This document shows, one piece after another, positions 59,794 through 64,000 of a stretch of 64,000 bases of DNA. Location: the NCBI GenBank assembly GCA_001557505.1, contig LSAX01000004.1, positions 2,418,001 to 2,482,000 on the forward strand, written 5' to 3'. The position numbers and the translations under genes were made by a program. Position 1 is the first letter of the stretch. Each line of letters begins with the position of its first letter. Source of the stretch: Reticulascus tulasneorum (lineage: Eukaryota > Ascomycota > Sordariomycetes > Glomerellales > Reticulascaceae). The notes under the pieces are model-generated. The model was not told the DNA's origin. It did not search any database and saw only the letters and a program-made list of their open reading frames with translations.

Positions 59794-61056
59794 ATGGCAG
59801 AGAGAAAGGGCTCAGAGGCGGCTCCAGCGCGACACTCCAATGCCATACCTGCCCCGTCGTTTCGTAGGTTCTGGACTCCCTTTTGATCGCACACACTGAA
59901 GCTGACCCTCCCGCCCCTCTAGCGACTCACAACTCCCCGAGAACATGGTTCTTGACCACTGCTCTGTCGCCTCTGATCATTCGGCTTATCAGGCTGCTCC
60001 TCGCTCATGGCGACTATGTCGTTGCCTGTCTCCCTCCGCATGAGATTGAGCATGACGATCGCAGCGCCGAGTTTAGGGAGCTGATCAATGAGTGTAAGAG
60101 CACTCGCAGGGACCGGGAGGGGTGGAAAGACCGGATCCGCGGCATACGCTGTGATGGGCGGGTCATGGGTCAATGTGGTGCCGCTGTTGCTGAAGCAGTT
60201 CAGGTCTTTGGCCGTATCGATATCCTGCTGTGTTGCAAGTCTGAAGGTGAGTAGACAGACCTCTTAGATGAGCCTGCATCGGACCTCCATGAGATGCTGA
60301 CGGGGGACAACAGCCGTTATAGGGACCGTCGAAGAACTGTCAACCACGCCCGCCACGCAGAATCTAGTCCGCGACCAGTTCGAAACCATCTTCTTTGCCC
60401 AAGTCAACTTCATCAAAGCCGCCCTCCCGCTGTTCCGCGCACAGCACACCGGCCACCTCATCATCCTCACCAGCATCGGCGGCCACATCGGCACGCCGGG
60501 CATGCCTATCTACACGGCCGCGACCTGGGCGCTGGAAGGCTTCTGCGACTCGCTCGCCTACGAGATCGCGCCCTTCAACATCAAAGTGACCATCGTGCAG
60601 CCGCACAAGGAGATCCAGTCCCTCACCAACAGGATTATCTTCGCGCCGCAGCTGCCGTGGTACGACAGCGAGATCAACCCCGCCCCGAGCATACGCGACA
60701 TGCTCAGCAACGTGCTGAACATGAACCCGGACACGGCCGTCGAGCCGTCCGACACGGAGATCCTGTACCGGTATCCGAAGCTGCCCGCCGCGTCGACGGA
60801 TCGGCTCGTTATGGAGACGGTGCATGCGCTGACGGCGATTGGTGGCCATGAGAACCCGCCGGCTAGACACATTGTGGGGTTTGAGGGGAGCATTGCCGTA
60901 AAGGAGAAATTGAAGACCGTCACGGAGGAGCTGGAGGAGTTTGTGGACGCAAGTCTGGCGGTAGATATATTCGACAGCGAACTGCAGGCGGAGGCGAGAA
61001 AGGGGAAGGCTCCCGACTCGTCTCCCAAGGGGCCCGGGTCGACTGCCTCTGGATGA
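59794..61056 (+). CDS. Degenerate short-chain dehydrogenase/reductase (SDR) family protein
   Basis: Exons 59794..59863, 59923..60246, 60314..61056 give 378 residues. The first exon was chosen because the open frame at 59883 has no ATG; joining the ATG at 59794 through a GTAGGT donor to CTCTAG keeps phase. The Rossmann-like fold is visible: an N-terminal beta-alpha unit (TWFLTTALSPLIIRLIRLLL), FGRIDILLCC before the second intron, IILTSIGGHIGTPGMPIYTA, and EIAPFNIKVTIVQP. However, the glycine-rich cofactor loop (TGxxxGxG) is replaced by TALSPLI, and the catalytic YxxxK reads YTAAT, so Lys is Thr. The Ser (about 184) and Tyr (about 198) remain. This suggests a non-enzymatic or atypical SDR. A charged C-terminal extension (EKLKTVTEELEEFVDAS) follows. 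It is convergent with SNRNP27. Confidence 0.85.
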
Positions 61057-61197
61057 TTTTGGACACCTGATGCTCAACACCAAGACTTATAGGAACACGG
61101 ACTATATCTGGATATATAAAAAATGTTCATTGTTTTCGTAGCCTGGTATCTCACGGTTCCTAACAGTCTTCTCGCCTCTCTCTCTACGTCTAATGAA

Positions 61198-61221
61198 CCC
61201 CCCCCCCCCCCCCCCCCCCCC
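61198..61221. repeat. C24 homopolymer in the convergent 3' region of the SDR and SNRNP27 genes
   Basis: Twenty-four consecutive C, ending four bases before the SNRNP27 stop codon (61225-61227 on the minus strand), in the 168-bp gap between the two genes. It is the longest homopolymer seen in the window. Confidence 0.85.
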
Positions 61222-61224
61222 TTC

Positions 61225-62130
61225 CTACCTCGACGGACTTAGAGGGCGGTTGAAACCCCCAACACGGTTCATATATTGTCTATACTCCGTCTTCTTCTCC
61301 TTCCGCACCCCTCCCACGTTATTCCCCACCACCTTCGTGTTCTTTGTCGTCCCGAACCCCCCAAAGCCCATCATGGCCTGCATATCCGCCATCCCGTCGT
61401 CCTCCACCACCAGCTCCTCCTCGTCCTCCTCCATGGGAGAGTCACGGTCGACAGCGCCTTCGTGATCGCTGCCGGGGCCGCTATCGGCGTGGGGCGAGTT
61501 CCGGCCGCCTACTTTGAAGGACATGGGTTGCGCATTCTTACTCCTGTCGCCCTTGTCACCCTTGGCTCGGGTTGGAAGTGACTCGCTGGGCCGCGGATCT
61601 GCCAGTCTGGAGGGTGGGCTAGCACTGCGTGCGGGGGATGCAGAGCGGCGGCGCGTGGCTTCAGGTCTATCCCGAGTTTTGGCTGCGAGTTTGGTTAGTG
61701 TCGTTGTTCGTAGGGAATGCCTCTGATACTCACGTGGCTCATCATCTTCTTCGCGACGTCTAGATGGCCGACTATCTTCGCGGTCGTTCTCCCTGCGACG
61801 ACCCTCGTCCCCTCCTCGCCGTGTCTCATGACCCCTCCTGCGGTGCTTGTCTCCATCCCGATCTCGACCCTCGTCTCGCGGCCGCTCCCTCTCTCGTTCC
61901 CGAGACCTAGGGCGTTCTTTCTCGCGTCTATCCGGCGACCGGGATCTGTACCGCTTGTTGCGTTCGCGATCCCAATCTCTATCCCTGTCCTCTCGCCGGT
62001 CGCGATTCCGATCCGTGTCGTGGTCACGGTCTCGTGGACCTGGTGGGCCGTGGCGATTGCGCCGGTCCGGCTCTTCCCATGCCTGGCGGCTATCACGCCC
62101 TCGACCGCGTCTGGAATTCTGACCGGACAT
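61225..62130 (-). CDS. U4/U6.U5 tri-snRNP 27-kDa protein (SNRNP27 family)
   Basis: Exons complement(61225..61682, 61734..62130) give 284 residues. It is a nuclear splicing factor of the tri-snRNP. The N-terminal 130 residues are an RS/RD/RE-rich domain (RDRDHDTDRNRDRREDRDRD and similar). The C-terminal signature is MMGFGGFGTTKNTKVVGNNV followed by KKTEYRQYMNRVGGFNRPL, diagnostic of the family. The 51-nt intron has a GTGAGT donor, CTAAC branch point and GCAG acceptor, but is divisible by three and has no in-frame stop. Retention would therefore insert 17 residues between DEP and the KTRDRPE sequence instead of truncating. It runs tandem with ELP5 (404 bp gap) and convergent with the SDR gene. 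Confidence 0.92.
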   Translation of the reverse strand: MSGQNSRRGRGRDSRQAWEEPDRRNRHGPPGPRDRDHDTDRNRDRREDRDRDWDRERNKRYRSRSPDRREKERPRSRERERERPRDEGRDRDGDKHRRRGHETRRGGDEGRRRENDREDSRPSRRREEDDEPREYQRHSLRTTTLTKLAAKTRDRPEATRRRSASPARSASPPSRLADPRPSESLPTRAKGDKGDRSKNAQPMSFKVGGRNSPHADSGPGSDHEGAVDRDSPMEEDEEELVVEDDGMADMQAMMGFGGFGTTKNTKVVGNNVGGVRKEKKTEYRQYMNRVGGFNRPLSPSR

Positions 62131-62534
62131 GGTATTTCGTGCCCGTGAACTTTCGTTGTGTCGCGAAGTTTGGAGGGTGGGCTGGAAGCAAGATTGACGT
62201 CAGTGAGGCTGAGAAAGTTTAGAAAGTTAAAAAAACAAGCCGAACCCGATTCCCACCTGCACTTTAGCGAGTTTTAGCGCCACCTGCCTGGGGAGCATGG
62301 TGGGGGTTTAGAATTCTAGTGGACTACCCCTAGCAGAAAGGGGATGTCAAAAATGAGATTGAATGTGGGGTGACTTACACGCCTTCACGGTCGGTTGAGA
62401 AACAAATTGTTTGAAATCAGCATTCCCAAGACTTTCTATTGCTAATATCTCGCCGGGAAGTTAACTATGAGCCAATAAATTGCCCCGGGTATCAAGTTGG
62501 TATTGTATTGTGTCATGAATAAACTCTAGCCAAC
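62131..62534. other. Intergenic between the SNRNP27 start and ELP5 stop
   Basis: 404 bp containing the SNRNP27 promoter and ELP5 3' flank; AT-rich around 62390-62530. Nothing else recognised. Confidence 0.6.
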
Positions 62535-63784
62535 TCAGATTTCATCCTCCTCATCATCAAAGTCGTCTTCTCTACCCATTTCATACAGAATCCTACCACC
62601 TTCTCCAGCCCCTATATCGGTTTGCGCATCAAAATAGGGCAAGGCAATCCCTTCTCTGTCTTTGCGTTGCTTTTCCGTCAACCCAAGGCTGAAGGTACTC
62701 TCCGGCTCGGCATTGTCATCTCCGCCGTTTGCATCATCGGGCCGGTCCAGACTATCAGGCCCGGCAAAGGCAGGATGGTCAGAGAGTAGAGTTATCTTCG
62801 ATGCTGTGACCTTTCCCAGGAGCTGGCTTGCTCCTGGTATCAGGACGAACTTCTCAGACACTGCACGCCCGCTCCTACGTCTCAACTCCATCTCCACGAC
62901 TGCGCCAGCGTAGCCACCCAACTTAGCGGTACCTTTGAGGCCGATGAGAGCTCCTTGTCGGCCTTCATGCAGGCCCCATTCTGGTTCTTGTATGCTCCTG
63001 TTCCGAGCTTTCTGCCTCTCGATCTCCTGGCTCAAGCTAGACAGCCTAAGAATGGCAGTTGCCAGGTGGGAGAGAACAACCAGCGGGTGAGGTTCGTACT
63101 CACTCACGGCCCGTGGGAGTACAACAGGGACATCAGTGTGGTAGACTGCTACTACACTGACAGTGGGGGTAACAATGCTGGAGAGAAATGTAGAGAGGAG
63201 ATGTGGAGCTGCCGTGGCAAGCTCATTCAGTGAGTCGATGAGGACTACGCTTTCTATTGGATATGAGCATAGTTGGCAGGACTACAGACAAGAAACGACT
63301 TACTCCGGGATGCTTTAACCTTCGCATCTGGCTTAAGTGGGGCAGGATATTGTGATAAGAGCTCGGTTCTCACGGCCTTGAGGTCCTTGCCTCCAGCCTT
63401 GACAACGACATCCACATCTCGCGGTTTCTTGAGGGAGGCAAACGAGAGAAAGATGATCTTAGTCTTTGCAATCTAACGAGGCGGTCAGCAAATATGAAGA
63501 TGAAGTGCTGATCATCTCGGGGGATTTCCCCCTCGGCACGTGTAAGCGAGAAGAGAATGTTCACATGCAAGCCATCGTGTCAAGAGGCGGCGAATGAGAG
63601 CTGCACAAGTTTGCTGGTCACCAACCTTGGCTCTGGAGACGAACTCGCTGATGACGGGCACCGAGGTCTGCTCTAGACTGTCCAAGACCAACGTGAGGGG
63701 GCTTGCGCCATCGCGTAGATTGAGCAATTTCTGAAGTAAGAGGAGACTGTGAGACCGACTGTGCGCCTGAGCCGATGGAGCCAT
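62535..63784 (-). CDS. ELP5: Elongator complex subunit Elp5
   Basis: Exons complement(62535..63253, 63304..63472, 63626..63784) give 348 residues. Elp5 forms the RecA-like Elp4/5/6 ring of Elongator, required for wobble-uridine tRNA modification. The N-terminus has SLLLLQKLLNLRDGASPLTLVLDSLEQTS, resembling yeast Elp5's opening. The middle includes IIFLSFASLKKPRDVDVVV and SVVLIDSLNELATAAPHLLS (a degenerate Walker-B-like strand). The acidic C-terminal tail (REDDFDDEEDEI) contains EKQRKDREGIALPYFDAQ, typical of fungal Elp5. The second intron uses GTAAGT at 63303; the apparent earlier donor breaks the frame. The ATG at 63784 was preferred, but the frame stays open to an ATG at 63991, so a longer N-terminus is possible. 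Confidence 0.92.
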
Positions 63785-63814
63785 CGGATGGTCAGCACCG
63801 ATCAAGAGTTGAAC

Positions 63815-63829
63815 GGGGGGGGGGGGGGG
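63815..63829. repeat. G15 homopolymer just upstream of the ELP5 start
   Basis: Fifteen consecutive G on the plus strand (C on the ELP5 strand), about 30 nt upstream of the chosen ATG. In the longer reading frame it encodes a polyproline run, so length errors here would change which start is in frame. Confidence 0.8.
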
Positions 63830-64000
63830 AGGGAGGAGGAGGGGCGACTGTATGGCGAATAACGAGAATCGTTGACGTAGATTGGTATAACTGCGAGTGT
63901 TATCGGTCCAAGATTCTTGCTGCCCAACAGTAAAGGTTCCTGGGCGGGCTTGGGCGGGAGGAGAAATACCAGTTGACGCGATGTCGAACAATGTCGTCGC

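Noticed and set aside
59883..60254. Starting the SDR protein at 59883
   Set aside because: That codon is TTG and an in-frame stop lies just upstream; a spliced ATG exon at 59794-59863 explains the start.
52575..61056. Secondary-metabolite cluster (DUF2264, transporter, SDR)
   Set aside because: No backbone synthase, P450 or methyltransferase is present, and the flanking genes are housekeeping.
1..64000. Overall enrichment of TACGTA
   Set aside because: About fifteen copies were counted, close to the number expected by chance for a 6-mer in 64 kb; only the longer TACTACGTA form stands out.

Overview
The window is nuclear DNA of a filamentous ascomycete, most likely a sordariomycete. The evidence is the short introns (about 50-150 nt, GTAAGT/GTGAGT donors, CTAAC/CTGAC branch points, CAG/TAG acceptors), long monocistronic genes on both strands, and an all-fungal gene set. 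It includes a Bni1/SepA-type formin, Sec16, a Zn2Cys6 regulator and AIM32/CYC2-type mitochondrial proteins. I cannot name the genus. Sixteen protein-coding genes can be supported, and all exon coordinates below were worked out by hand from reading frame and splice signals. No tRNA, rRNA, CRISPR array or intact transposon was seen.

Layout. 1-800 (-): 5' part of a PQ-loop membrane protein (ANY1/PQLC1-like) that runs off the left edge, divergent from 1362-6143 (+), the purine enzyme FGAM synthase (ADE6). 6144-21113: about 15 kb with no convincing gene, ending in a pyrimidine-rich leader with two upstream ORFs before 21114-24098 (+), a Zn2Cys6 transcription factor. 25149-28251 (+): two mitochondrial redox genes in tandem, AIM32 and a CYC2-type flavoprotein. 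28551-32626 (-): NEO1-type P4-ATPase, divergent from 34048-40070 (+), SEC16. 40554-41749 (-): HUS1. 42417-42983 (-): RING protein. 43875-44451 (-): small single-pass membrane protein. 46308-51514 (+): formin. 52575-54773 (+): DUF2264 protein. 56226-58609 (+): intron-dense MFS sugar/quinate-type transporter with a predicted 4-nt exon. 59794-61056 (+): degenerate short-chain dehydrogenase. 61225-62130 (-): tri-snRNP protein SNRNP27. 62535-63784 (-): ELP5.

Most genes are housekeeping: purine synthesis, lipid flipping, COPII exit sites, DNA-damage clamp, polarity and actin, splicing and tRNA modification. They do not form a pathway cluster. Three pairs look functionally linked: the ANY1-like PQ-loop protein and NEO1 (same lipid-asymmetry circuit in yeast); NEO1 and SEC16 (early secretory pathway, one divergent intergenic region); AIM32 and CYC2 (mitochondrial redox). 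The most unusual points are the 15-kb gene-free block before the Zn2Cys6 gene, the overlapping upstream ORF at its start, the 4-nt micro-exon in the transporter, a stop-free 51-nt intron in the SNRNP27 splicing-factor gene, and the loss of catalytic residues in the SDR protein. I found no clearly new multi-gene system.
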